A stretch of DNA of 7,261 nt. It comes from an uncultured Selenomonadaceae bacterium (GTDB taxonomy: Bacteria; Bacillota; Negativicutes; Selenomonadales; Selenomonadaceae). Below, piece after piece: positions 1 to 5,584 of the stretch (position 1 is its first letter; each line of letters begins with the position of its first letter). The DNA lies in the NCBI GenBank assembly GCA_905236665.1, contig CAJONF010000069.1, positions 1 to 7,261 on the forward strand, given 5' to 3'. The translations under genes were made by a program, and so were the position numbers. Under the pieces are notes generated by a model. It searched no databases. It saw nothing but the letters and a program-made list of their open reading frames with translations, and was not told where the DNA came from.

Positions 1-4
1 ACGA

Positions 5-856
5 TTGATTGAACTTAATCCGAAAAATTTTTCCCCGTTTGAGCAGGAGCCACAACTTTTGGGAATTTATCATTGGAATCAGGGTTTGCGTTCTATGCAT
101 AAACACGAAGACCGCCTTGAATTGAATTTTATTCTTTCTGGCAACGGAATTATCGTTGTAGACGGAGAAATTTGCAATGCGCAGGCGGGTGATGTCCTAA
201 TTTACAACAGCAATGCCCTGCACGATGAAAATTTAATTTTGGATTCGCAGATAAATGCCTGGTGTATCGCCGTCACGAATTTAAAACTTCCCGATTTGCC
301 AGTTAATCATCTCGTTAAGAAAGATTTTTCGCCGCGTATCCCTTGCCAAAAAGTTTCTAATCAACTTTCGCAACTTTATCCGATTATTCATCATTACGCG
401 CAGGAAAAAAACGGTTATCTTATTGCAAATACCCTTGCTCGTGCTGTTGTGCTAATCATTTACGAAATTATTCAGGCGAATGCAACAGCTGTAAAAAAGG
501 AAAATAATTTAATCGTTGAGCAAGTTCGCCGCTACATTGAGGAAAATTACGCCGACGACTTGAAACTTGCAGATCTTGCCGCGCTTGCAAACACCAGCGA
601 ATATTATTTATCGCACGTTTTTAAAAAGATTACGAATTATTCTCCGCAACAATATATTTTGCGGCGGCGAATCGGCAAAGCTCAATGTCTTTTGATTTAC
701 ACGCAACTTTCTTTGTCGGAAATTTCCGCACAGGTCGGTTGCAATGATTCAAATTATTTCAGCCGCCTATTTAAAAAAATTATCGGAATGTCGCCGCGGC
801 TTTATCGTCAAAAATGGCGAGAATCGTCACTTGGCTCCGTTCCGTCCGATATATAA
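5..856 (+). CDS. AraC-family transcriptional regulator (N-terminal cupin sensor, C-terminal double HTH); 5' end uncertain
   Basis: A one-component DNA-binding regulator that probably senses a small molecule and switches nearby genes. Residues about 30-90 form a cupin-like sensor: the HKHED stretch, a G-x-G-x-x-x-V-D-G turn and AGDVLIYNSNALHDE are typical of the AraC ligand-binding barrel. Residues about 170-271 are the AraC DNA-binding domain: the first helix-turn-helix spans about 185-207 (LKLADLAALANTSEYYLSHVF), the second about 235-258, closed by the family signature YFSRLFKKIIGMSPRLYR. At 283 residues it has the usual length for the family. The first possible start is a TTG five bases into the window and the frame is open to the edge, so an upstream ATG outside the window cannot be excluded. 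The ligand and targets cannot be told; the gene stands alone here, with a terminator just after it. Confidence 0.93.
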   Translation: MIELNPKNFSPFEQEPQLLGIYHWNQGLRSMHKHEDRLELNFILSGNGIIVVDGEICNAQAGDVLIYNSNALHDENLILDSQINAWCIAVTNLKLPDLPVNHLVKKDFSPRIPCQKVSNQLSQLYPIIHHYAQEKNGYLIANTLARAVVLIIYEIIQANATAVKKENNLIVEQVRRYIEENYADDLKLADLAALANTSEYYLSHVFKKITNYSPQQYILRRRIGKAQCLLIYTQLSLSEISAQVGCNDSNYFSRLFKKIIGMSPRLYRQKWRESSLGSVPSDI

Positions 857-862
857 AAAAAA

Positions 863-896
863 TTCCCCACGATAATTCGTCGGGAAAATTTTTTTT
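863..896. terminator. Bidirectional intrinsic terminator between convergent genes
   Basis: The stem is TTCCC-c-ACGA, the loop TAAT, and the return arm TCGT-c-GGGAA: nine base pairs with one C/C mismatch. An eight-base T run follows on the plus strand (889-896), and an A run precedes it (855-862) which reads as a T run on the minus strand. It begins seven bases after the AraC stop codon and lies 15 bases past the stop of the minus-strand small peptide gene, so it can serve both. Confidence 0.85.
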
Positions 897-911
897 GCTA
901 AAATAATTTGT

Positions 912-1028
912 TCAGAAGATCTTTCCTATCGCCACAATTAAAATCGTTCCGATAGCGCACGTGCCAGCAAATAAAGTTGTTGTTATTGCATAAATTTTAT
1001 CGCCGTCAAATTTTTTATTGTTTTTCAT
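912..1028 (-). CDS. Small single-span membrane peptide, 38 residues, unknown function
   Basis: The product reads MKNNKKFDGDKIYAITTT and continues LFAGTCAIGTILIVAIGKIF: a lysine-rich polar N-terminus (residues 1-11), then about 25 mostly hydrophobic residues (13-38) able to cross the membrane once, ending in Lys-Ile-Phe. By the positive-inside rule the N-terminus would be cytoplasmic. Support for it being real comes from its signals: AAGGAG nine bases before the ATG, an extended -10 box about 54 bases upstream of the start codon, and a terminator just past the stop. Codon choice resembles its neighbours. I do not recognise the family. Small hydrophobic peptides of this kind include type I toxins, membrane-enzyme subunits and stress peptides; no antisense RNA or partner gene that would select among these was seen. 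It is transcribed towards the AraC gene. Confidence 0.7.
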   Translation of the reverse strand: MKNNKKFDGDKIYAITTTLFAGTCAIGTILIVAIGKIF

Positions 1029-1081
1029 GGTTAATCGCTCCTTCAAAATTTTTTTAAGTTGTTATCTTCTTGATGTTGCGA

Positions 1082-1090
1082 ATTATATCA
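1082..1090 (-). promoter_or_regulatory. Extended -10 promoter for the 38-residue peptide gene
   Basis: On the minus strand the sequence reads TGATATAAT, a perfect TATAAT preceded by TGn, the extended -10 form. The -35 region is poor (TTAAGG at 19 bases), as is usual when TGn is present. Transcription would begin near 1075, giving a leader of roughly 45 bases that carries the AAGGAG site. Confidence 0.6.
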
Positions 1091-1225
1091 AACGCCGAAT
1101 AAATTTCCTTAACGCACTTGCCGAGTTTTTGCAGATAATTTGTCGATATGACGCCGCAAAAAATTTTTCTTGTAAAAAATCAGCACAATCTTGCGCGGTC
1201 ATCTGACAAAAATTTTTTTCAGCGG

Positions 1226-1254
1226 TTGCAATGCGATTATTTGTGTAATAAAAT
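1226..1254 (+). promoter_or_regulatory. Sigma-70/SigA-type promoter of efp
   Basis: TTGCAA (1226-1231) and TAAAAT (1249-1254) are separated by exactly 17 bases. A start site near 1261 would leave a leader of about 30 bases containing the GGAGG of efp. The rest of the 1029-1289 gap holds the divergent small-peptide promoter and long A and T tracts; no riboswitch-like structure was recognised. Confidence 0.65.
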
Positions 1255-1289
1255 TTAGCGGCATTAAAAAGTTTTGGAGGTCGATACCA

Positions 1290-1847
1290 ATGATTTCAAG
1301 TACAGATTTTAGAACCGGTTTAACGATCGAGATTGACGGAATGGCGTGGCAAGTTGTCGAATTTCAGCACGTAAAACCCGGAAAAGGCGCGGCGTTTGTC
1401 CGCACAAAGATAAAAAATGTTGAAACCGGAGCAGTTGTCGAGCGCACCTTTAATCCGAACGAAAAAATGCCGCCCGCTCGCCTTGAAACTACAAAAATGG
1501 AATATCTTTACGAATCTGACGGGCAATATACCTTTATGAATACAGAAACTTATGAGCAGATTGAACTTAACAAAGAGCAACTTGGCAACGCGCTAAATTT
1601 CTTGAAAGAAAATATGGAAGTCAATTTGCAGACGTTCAAAGGGCGCATTATCGGCGTAAATTTGCCAAATTCCGTCGAATTGAAAGTTACGGACTGTGAA
1701 CCCGCCGTAAAAGGCAACACAGCTACCGGTGCCACGAAAAATGCTACGCTTGAGACCGGCTATGTCGTTCGTGTGCCGCTTTTTATCAATGAAGGCGATA
1801 TTCTGCGTGTCGATACGCGCACCGGCAGCTATATCGAACGAGCTTGA
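1290..1847 (+). CDS. efp: Elongation factor P
   Basis: EF-P binds between the P and E sites of the ribosome and helps peptide-bond formation at polyproline stretches. The protein is 185 residues, the standard length. Domain I (1 to about 63) holds the loop VKPGKGAAFVR; Lys32, in the KPGKG tip, is the residue that carries the post-translational modification in other bacteria. Domain II (about 64-125) and the C-terminal OB domain (about 127-185, ending VPLFINEGDILRVDTRTGSYIERA-like) are complete. The start at ATG 1290 is chosen because GGAGG lies nine bases upstream and MISSTDFRTG matches the family N-terminus; a 33-codon in-frame extension upstream is not supported, since it would cover the promoter. 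No modification enzyme gene (EpmA/B, EarP or YmfI type) is present in the window. An intrinsic terminator follows. Confidence 0.97.
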   Translation: MISSTDFRTGLTIEIDGMAWQVVEFQHVKPGKGAAFVRTKIKNVETGAVVERTFNPNEKMPPARLETTKMEYLYESDGQYTFMNTETYEQIELNKEQLGNALNFLKENMEVNLQTFKGRIIGVNLPNSVELKVTDCEPAVKGNTATGATKNATLETGYVVRVPLFINEGDILRVDTRTGSYIERA

Positions 1848-1875
1848 ATTGCGATGCGTAATGAAAAAATTTTTT

Positions 1876-1905
1876 TCTGCTCAACGACGAGCAGATTTTT
1901 TTTTT
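1876..1905 (+). terminator. Intrinsic terminator after efp
   Basis: A perfect seven-base stem TCTGCTC / GAGCAGA encloses the loop AACGAC and is followed by ten T residues (1896-1905). It begins 28 bases after the efp stop and ends only 13 bases before the start codon of the next gene, so that gene depends on readthrough or on a promoter that I cannot see. Confidence 0.85.
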
Positions 1906-1918
1906 GACAGGAGATTTT

Positions 1919-3034
1919 ATGAAACGAATTTATTCTGTAGACGTTTTGCGCGGCATACCGATTTTAATAATGTTATTTTTGGACTCGCCGCCCGATAAAA
2001 TTTTTTCTTTGCTAGAACACACGCCTTGGAACGGTTTAACGGTGGCAGATATCCCTTTACCCGCATTTGCGTTTGCAATGGGCGTGTCAGCGGCAATTTC
2101 TTTCTCGCGAAACAAACCAACGATGAAAAAAATTTTGCGGCGCGTAGCAATAATGTTCGCACTTGGAATTTTTTTGAACTTTTGGTTTACATTAATGCCA
2201 TTGCTGTTCAACGGATTTACAATCGAAAAATTTTTTGACGAAATGATAATTCATGGGCGATTATTCGGAATACTTCAGCGGCTCGCGCTCACATATCTTT
2301 TCGCTGTACTAATTATTCGTGTGATAAAAAACGAACTGGGAATTTTCGCGGCGGCATTTGTTTTAACGATTTTATCTTCGGCGGGATTTCACATTTACGC
2401 GCCGGAAAATCCTTTTGACGAAATAAAAAACATCAGCAACGCGGTAGATTTAATATTTCCCGGCGAAAATCACATCTACACGCCGATACACGACCCCGAA
2501 GGTCTTTACGGTTGCATTTCGGGGACGGCCTCTGTTTTATTCGGCTATGTCGCGGGAAAAATTTTAATCGTCGATGCATATCTGCGCGATAAATGTTTTT
2601 TGCTCGGTGCAACGGGCGCGGCTTTGATTTTTTCGGGCGCACTGTGGTCAACTTTCGATATCGTGTCAAAAAAATTGTGGACAGCACCTTTCACGCTACT
2701 AAATGCGGGCGGCGATTTAATTTTGCTCGTGTTGCTGATGATTTTGGTAGACGGGGAAAAATTTCCGCGTGCAAAGAAATTTTTTAAAATATTCGGCGCG
2801 CTCGGAACCAATCCGCTATTCTTTTTCTTAGCAAATAATGTTGTCGTAACGTTGATCTGTCATATTCCGTCGCCCGATGAAGGATTCGGACTTTATGAAT
2901 GGCTTTATCATCACACGACGGCGGGATTTATAACTCCTGAATTCGGTGCAACGTTATTTTGCGCGATTTGGTGTTTACTGTGGCTTCCGCTCGCTGAAAT
3001 TTTTTACCGGCGCGGCATCGTGATTAAAATTTAA
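1919..3034 (+). CDS. Multi-pass membrane acyltransferase, COG4299 / HGSNAT (NagX)-like
   Basis: A 371-residue integral membrane protein with about ten hydrophobic segments. The N-terminus SVDVLRGIPILIMLFLD, followed by WNGLTVADIPLPAFAFAMGVSAA (residues about 37-59), GILQRLALTYLFA (117-129), HDPEGLYGCISGTASVLFG (191-209), KKLWTAPFTLLNAGG (251-265) and GTNPLFFFLANN (296-307), is the motif order of bacterial relatives of heparan-alpha-glucosaminide N-acetyltransferase (DUF5009/COG4299). Members are thought to move acetyl groups from cytoplasmic acetyl-CoA onto sugars across the membrane; the substrate here is unknown. His191, before DPEGL, is a candidate functional residue. ATG 1919 is used because AGGAG lies five bases upstream; the earlier in-frame start at 1904 lies inside the terminator T run. 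Same orientation as efp, with a strong terminator between them. Family fairly sure, substrate not. Confidence 0.85.
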   Translation: MKRIYSVDVLRGIPILIMLFLDSPPDKIFSLLEHTPWNGLTVADIPLPAFAFAMGVSAAISFSRNKPTMKKILRRVAIMFALGIFLNFWFTLMPLLFNGFTIEKFFDEMIIHGRLFGILQRLALTYLFAVLIIRVIKNELGIFAAAFVLTILSSAGFHIYAPENPFDEIKNISNAVDLIFPGENHIYTPIHDPEGLYGCISGTASVLFGYVAGKILIVDAYLRDKCFLLGATGAALIFSGALWSTFDIVSKKLWTAPFTLLNAGGDLILLVLLMILVDGEKFPRAKKFFKIFGALGTNPLFFFLANNVVVTLICHIPSPDEGFGLYEWLYHHTTAGFITPEFGATLFCAIWCLLWLPLAEIFYRRGIVIKI

Positions 3035-3060
3035 ATTTCTGCGCGGATTTTTTTATCATA

Positions 3061-3123
3061 CGCGCCGTAAGACGCATTGCGCAACAGTCGTTGAATTAGG
3101 AATCCCTACGTGGGGAGTGTCAA
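3061..3123 (+). mobile_element. Probable remnant of an IS200/IS605 (TnpB-type) right end
   Basis: Positions 3099-3123 read GGAATCCC-TACG-TGGGGAGTGTCAA, in the style of right ends of IS605-family elements, where GAATCCC and GGGGAGTGTCAA flank a hairpin and cleavage follows TCAA. Just before, an open plus frame reads RAVRRIAQQSLN and stops at TAG (3097-3099), immediately before GAATCCC, as tnpB genes often end. The hairpin tip looks collapsed: the copies of ACGT that would normally sit in the two arms are present once. No left end, tnpA or body of tnpB remains. The 3' boundary (TCAA at 3120-3123) coincides with the point where the radical SAM pseudogene leaves its family's sequence. Recognised from memory of the family; no database search was possible. 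Confidence 0.5.
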
Positions 3124-3149
3124 CTGTCTGTGGTAAAAAAAATTTACAA

Positions 3150-3170
3150 TCGTCGGCGGATCGTCGGCGG
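3150..3170. repeat. Short tandem repeat, 10 bases with 11-base period
   Basis: TCGTCGGCGG occurs at 3150-3159 and again at 3161-3170, separated by a single A. It lies inside the 3' part of the radical SAM pseudogene, where it encodes the ADDPPT stretch before IVNFFYH. Such a repeat could have arisen by slippage. Confidence 0.7.
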
Positions 3171-3732
3171 TTTTTTTTAGGCTGTCGTTGTTGTATAAAT
3201 ATTCCAAGCCCAATTCTTTTGCGTAATCTTCAATCTCCAGGCTCAATTCTTGCCAATAACGCATATCATTGCGGCGATAAATTTCTTCGTAAAGCGTGAG
3301 CAAATGCGGATATTTTTCCTTGACGTAAGATAAAATCACGGGCTTAAAATTTCCGCGCAGATTTAAATTTTCCAGCCAAATAAAATTGCAATAGTCCTTG
3401 GCGGCAGATATAATCGCTTTTAAATCCGTAATGCCCGGAAAAATCGGAGAGATAAAACACGTGGTGACAATTCCCAACTCGTGCAGGCGTTTCATCGCGT
3501 TAAGTCTTCGTTCAATCGAGGCGGCGGCGTCCATGTCATTTTTAAAATCTTCGTCAATGGTGTTAATGCTGAACCCGACGCGAACATTTTTAAAATTTTT
3601 TATTAAATCCAGGTCGCGAATAATTAAATCGGATTTCGTTTTTCAGCGTGATTAGTGAAACGTTTCATGAAGCTGGCATAACAATATTTACAGGCGTGAG
3701 TGCAACCGACGTAAGGATTGACGGAAAAATCG

Positions 3733-3761
3733 CTGACGGGCAAATTAGATTTCGTTAAAAT
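3733..3761 (+). promoter_or_regulatory. Candidate promoter for cbiT
   Basis: CTGACG (3733-3738) and TAAAAT (3756-3761) are 17 bases apart, the same -10 sequence as the efp promoter. This lies inside the 5' part of the oppositely oriented radical SAM pseudogene and would give a leader of about 70 bases. The 43-base gap between the two divergent start codons is too short to hold a whole promoter for each, so at least one must reach into a coding region. Weak evidence. Confidence 0.3.
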
Positions 3762-3840
3762 ATTTTTTACGTGGATTTTTTTAATCATAGGTTCCATTTT
3801 TTTTATCTCCTTAAAAATTTTTTATTGCTTGGAGGGCGGC

Positions 3841-4410
3841 ATGATGATTGGAATTGCAGATGAAGAATTTATTCGCGGGCAAGTTCCCATGACGAAACAA
3901 GAGATTAGAATTTTGACGCTGGCGAAGGCGCAGATTAATTTTAATTCTTTTGTTGCTGATATTGGCGCGGGCACCGGTTCAATCACGATAGAGGCGGCGC
4001 GGCTCGCTGTGAACGGAAAAATTTTCGCTGTGGAAAAAAATTCAGACGCCATTGAACTTATCCGCCGTAATGTAGAAAAATTTTCCGTCAACAACGTGGA
4101 AATAATTTGCGCGGCGGCTCCCGACGGTTTAGAAAATTTTCCCGAACTTGACGCAGTGATTATCGGCGGCAGTGGCGGGCAATTAGAAAAAATTTTAGAT
4201 GTTCTCGGCACAAAAATAAAAATCGGCGGGCGCATCGTTATCAATGCGCTCACCGTTCAAACGCTGTCGACTTGTGTGGAATATTTTAAAAAAATCGGTT
4301 GGAATTACGAGGCAATTCAAGTTCAAATTACGCGCTTTCAAAAAATTTCTCGCTACGACATGGCAAAAGCTCTAAATCCCGTGTGGATTGTAACTGCAAC
4401 GCGTAGTTAA
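3841..4410 (+). CDS. cbiT: Cobalt-precorrin-6B C15-methyltransferase (decarboxylating), CbiT
   Basis: CbiT uses S-adenosylmethionine to methylate C15 of the corrin precursor and removes the acetate side-chain carboxyl at C12, in the anaerobic branch of cobalamin synthesis; it is cytoplasmic. The 189-residue protein opens with GIADEEFIRGQVPMTKQEIR, the CbiT N-terminus. Motif I of the Rossmann methyltransferase fold is DIGAGTGSITIE (40-51), followed by AVEKN (63-67), VIIGGSGG (107-114) and IGGRIVINALT (128-138); ALNPVWIV ends the family core. GGAGG at 3831-3835 supports ATG 3841 (5-base spacing) or ATG 3844 (8-base spacing, one residue shorter). It is the size of stand-alone CbiT and is not fused to CbiE. 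No other corrin gene and no cobalamin riboswitch is visible, which is unusual because cbiT normally sits in a cbi cluster. It ends five bases from the convergent glycosyltransferase gene with no hairpin terminator. Confidence 0.93.
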   Translation: MMIGIADEEFIRGQVPMTKQEIRILTLAKAQINFNSFVADIGAGTGSITIEAARLAVNGKIFAVEKNSDAIELIRRNVEKFSVNNVEIICAAAPDGLENFPELDAVIIGGSGGQLEKILDVLGTKIKIGGRIVINALTVQTLSTCVEYFKKIGWNYEAIQVQITRFQKISRYDMAKALNPVWIVTATRS

Positions 4411-4415
4411 AATTT

Positions 4416-5570
4416 TCACGGCGCATTAACTGTTAAATCGATAACTTTGCACTGGTAAGCATTCGGCACGCGTGGAATTTCTTTTGCGGGCTGACCATAA
4501 GCGTTAAGAAGTTCAAAGACATATTTCATCAAGACTGCGACGGGGATTTTTTTCATGCAAGCAAGATTATCTGCGCCTGCGCGGGGGCAAATGTGTTTTC
4601 CGCACGGGTGACAAGGCTCCGGACTCTTAATCAAAATATCTTTTGCGTCGTAAGGGTAAAAACCAGGCACGGGCGACGCGCCAAACATCGTGACAATCGG
4701 AATATTTCTCGCAACGCCGATATGCATCGGTCCTGAATCCGTCGTCAAGAATAAAACGCAATTATCCAGAAATCCGGCAAGCACCGCCAAAGAAAATTTG
4801 CTCGTGAAAATTTTTAGCCGGTCGCTATTTTTATTTTTCATTTTATCAACGCAATCGGAAACAATTTCTTTATCCATACTTCCGCCTAAAAATGCCACGC
4901 CATAACCACGCTCAATCAAAATATCGGCGCATTCTGCAAAATAAGAATCAAGCCAGCGTTTTGTAAGCCAGCTAGCACCGACATTGAACGCCACAACTTT
5001 TCTATTGCCGAAATTTTCGCGGAAAATCTTTTCAGCTTCGCGTTCGATTGAATCGGGTATCCACATTTCCAATCCGTTATCAAAAATTTTTTTCACGCCG
5101 ACAGCTTCGCGCAGAACGTCGAAATGCGAATAAACTTGATGTTGCGTGCCGGGCAAATATTCAATCTTAAAGCCGCGTTTAATATGGCGGGCAATAGAAG
5201 GATTCGGCAAAACTTTATCAAACATGAACGAAAAGCCAGGCTTGGAATAGCCGACAATTTTTTTTGCGCCGCTGAACGCCGCCAGAGCACTTGCCCGCTC
5301 GTTGCGGTGCAGATTTATTACCAAATCAAACTTCATGGCGCGGATTTTAAAAATAAATTTTATAAAGCTCGGCAAATGGTCATCGACGCCCTTTTTATCA
5401 ATCAAAATACATTCGTCGAGATTTTTATTGTACTGCACCAAGTCAGCTAATTTTTTATCGGCAAGCAACGCCAAATGCGCCGTCGGGAAATTTTTTCTAA
5501 GCGTGGTTAAAGCCGGCGTCGCCAACATTAAATCGCCCAAATGCATTAAATTTATAACCAGAATTTTCAT
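4416..5570 (-). CDS. Glycosyltransferase family 9, ADP-heptose:LPS heptosyltransferase-like
   Basis: GT9 enzymes move a heptose from ADP-heptose onto the inner core of lipopolysaccharide at the cytoplasmic face of the inner membrane. The 384-residue protein begins MKILVINLMHLGDLMLATPAL, the typical N-terminal Rossmann start with its GD near residues 12-13. FDLVINLHRNERAS (81-94) and the donor-binding motif TTDSGPMHIGVA (276-287) are GT9 hallmarks. Four cysteines at 320, 323, 328 and 338 (CHPCGKHICPR and nearby) match the Cys-rich loop seen in many WaaF-like members. The start is fixed by the conserved N-terminus; there is no good Shine-Dalgarno in front of it. The nadE stop is only 14 bases upstream, so translation is probably coupled to nadE. 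It implies a cell with an outer membrane. The exact acceptor, and whether it is WaaF, WaaC or WaaQ-like, cannot be decided. Confidence 0.9.
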   Translation of the reverse strand: MKILVINLMHLGDLMLATPALTTLRKNFPTAHLALLADKKLADLVQYNKNLDECILIDKKGVDDHLPSFIKFIFKIRAMKFDLVINLHRNERASALAAFSGAKKIVGYSKPGFSFMFDKVLPNPSIARHIKRGFKIEYLPGTQHQVYSHFDVLREAVGVKKIFDNGLEMWIPDSIEREAEKIFRENFGNRKVVAFNVGASWLTKRWLDSYFAECADILIERGYGVAFLGGSMDKEIVSDCVDKMKNKNSDRLKIFTSKFSLAVLAGFLDNCVLFLTTDSGPMHIGVARNIPIVTMFGASPVPGFYPYDAKDILIKSPEPCHPCGKHICPRAGADNLACMKKIPVAVLMKYVFELLNAYGQPAKEIPRVPNAYQCKVIDLTVNAP

Positions 5571-5584
5571 AGCGTATTAAAAAT

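Larger units (their letters stand above)
3106..3797 (-). pseudogene. Broken radical SAM protein gene (SPL-like, COG1533-type), internal deletion and frameshift
   Basis: The 5' part (3797-3624, start ATG 3797 with AAGGAG nine bases upstream) encodes 57 residues including NPYVGCTHACKYCYASFMKR; Cys32, Cys36 and Cys39 are the CxxxCxxC cluster that holds the 4Fe-4S centre of radical SAM enzymes. That frame stops at 3624. The rest of the protein continues in another frame from about 3642 (TKSDLIIRDLDLIKN) through FSINTIDEDF, CFISPIFPGITD and WLENLNLRG to PTIVNFFYH. Intact relatives are about 290-300 residues and carry about 60 residues between these two parts, including a GSVTDPYNP-like motif; here they are absent. 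The last six codons and the stop come from the apparent IS605 right end. The family resembles the 'radical SAM mobile pair' protein B, but no partner gene is adjacent. An internal ATG at 3534 could express only a cluster-less fragment. Confidence 0.85.

Noticed and set aside
1086..1202. A 38-codon minus-strand frame (MTAQDCADFLQEKFF...) upstream of the small membrane peptide gene.
   Set aside because: There is no Shine-Dalgarno before its ATG, its end runs into the extended -10 box of the next gene, and no domain is recognisable. It is more likely a chance frame.
1191..1289. N-terminal extension of efp from an upstream in-frame start.
   Set aside because: It would place the promoter and GGAGG inside the coding region, and EF-P of normal length begins at the ATG at 1290.
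3097..3123. The GAATCCC...GGGGAG palindrome as a CRISPR repeat.
   Set aside because: It occurs once only, with no second copy or spacer. It fits an IS605-type right end better.
3106..3534. The 142-residue frame starting at ATG 3534 as an independent intact gene.
   Set aside because: Family similarity continues upstream of that ATG in the same frame to about 3642, and the iron-sulfur domain lies in another frame, so it is a pseudogene fragment.
3718..3840. A longer cbiT starting at 3718 with a hydrophobic N-terminal stretch.
   Set aside because: That stretch is the antisense of the radical SAM gene's first codons. The CbiT family begins near GIADEEF and a GGAGG precedes ATG 3841.
4404..4431. 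AGTTAA / TTAACT inverted repeat between cbiT and the glycosyltransferase as a terminator.
   Set aside because: The stem is only six AT-rich pairs with a 15-base loop and no T run, so it is too weak to call.
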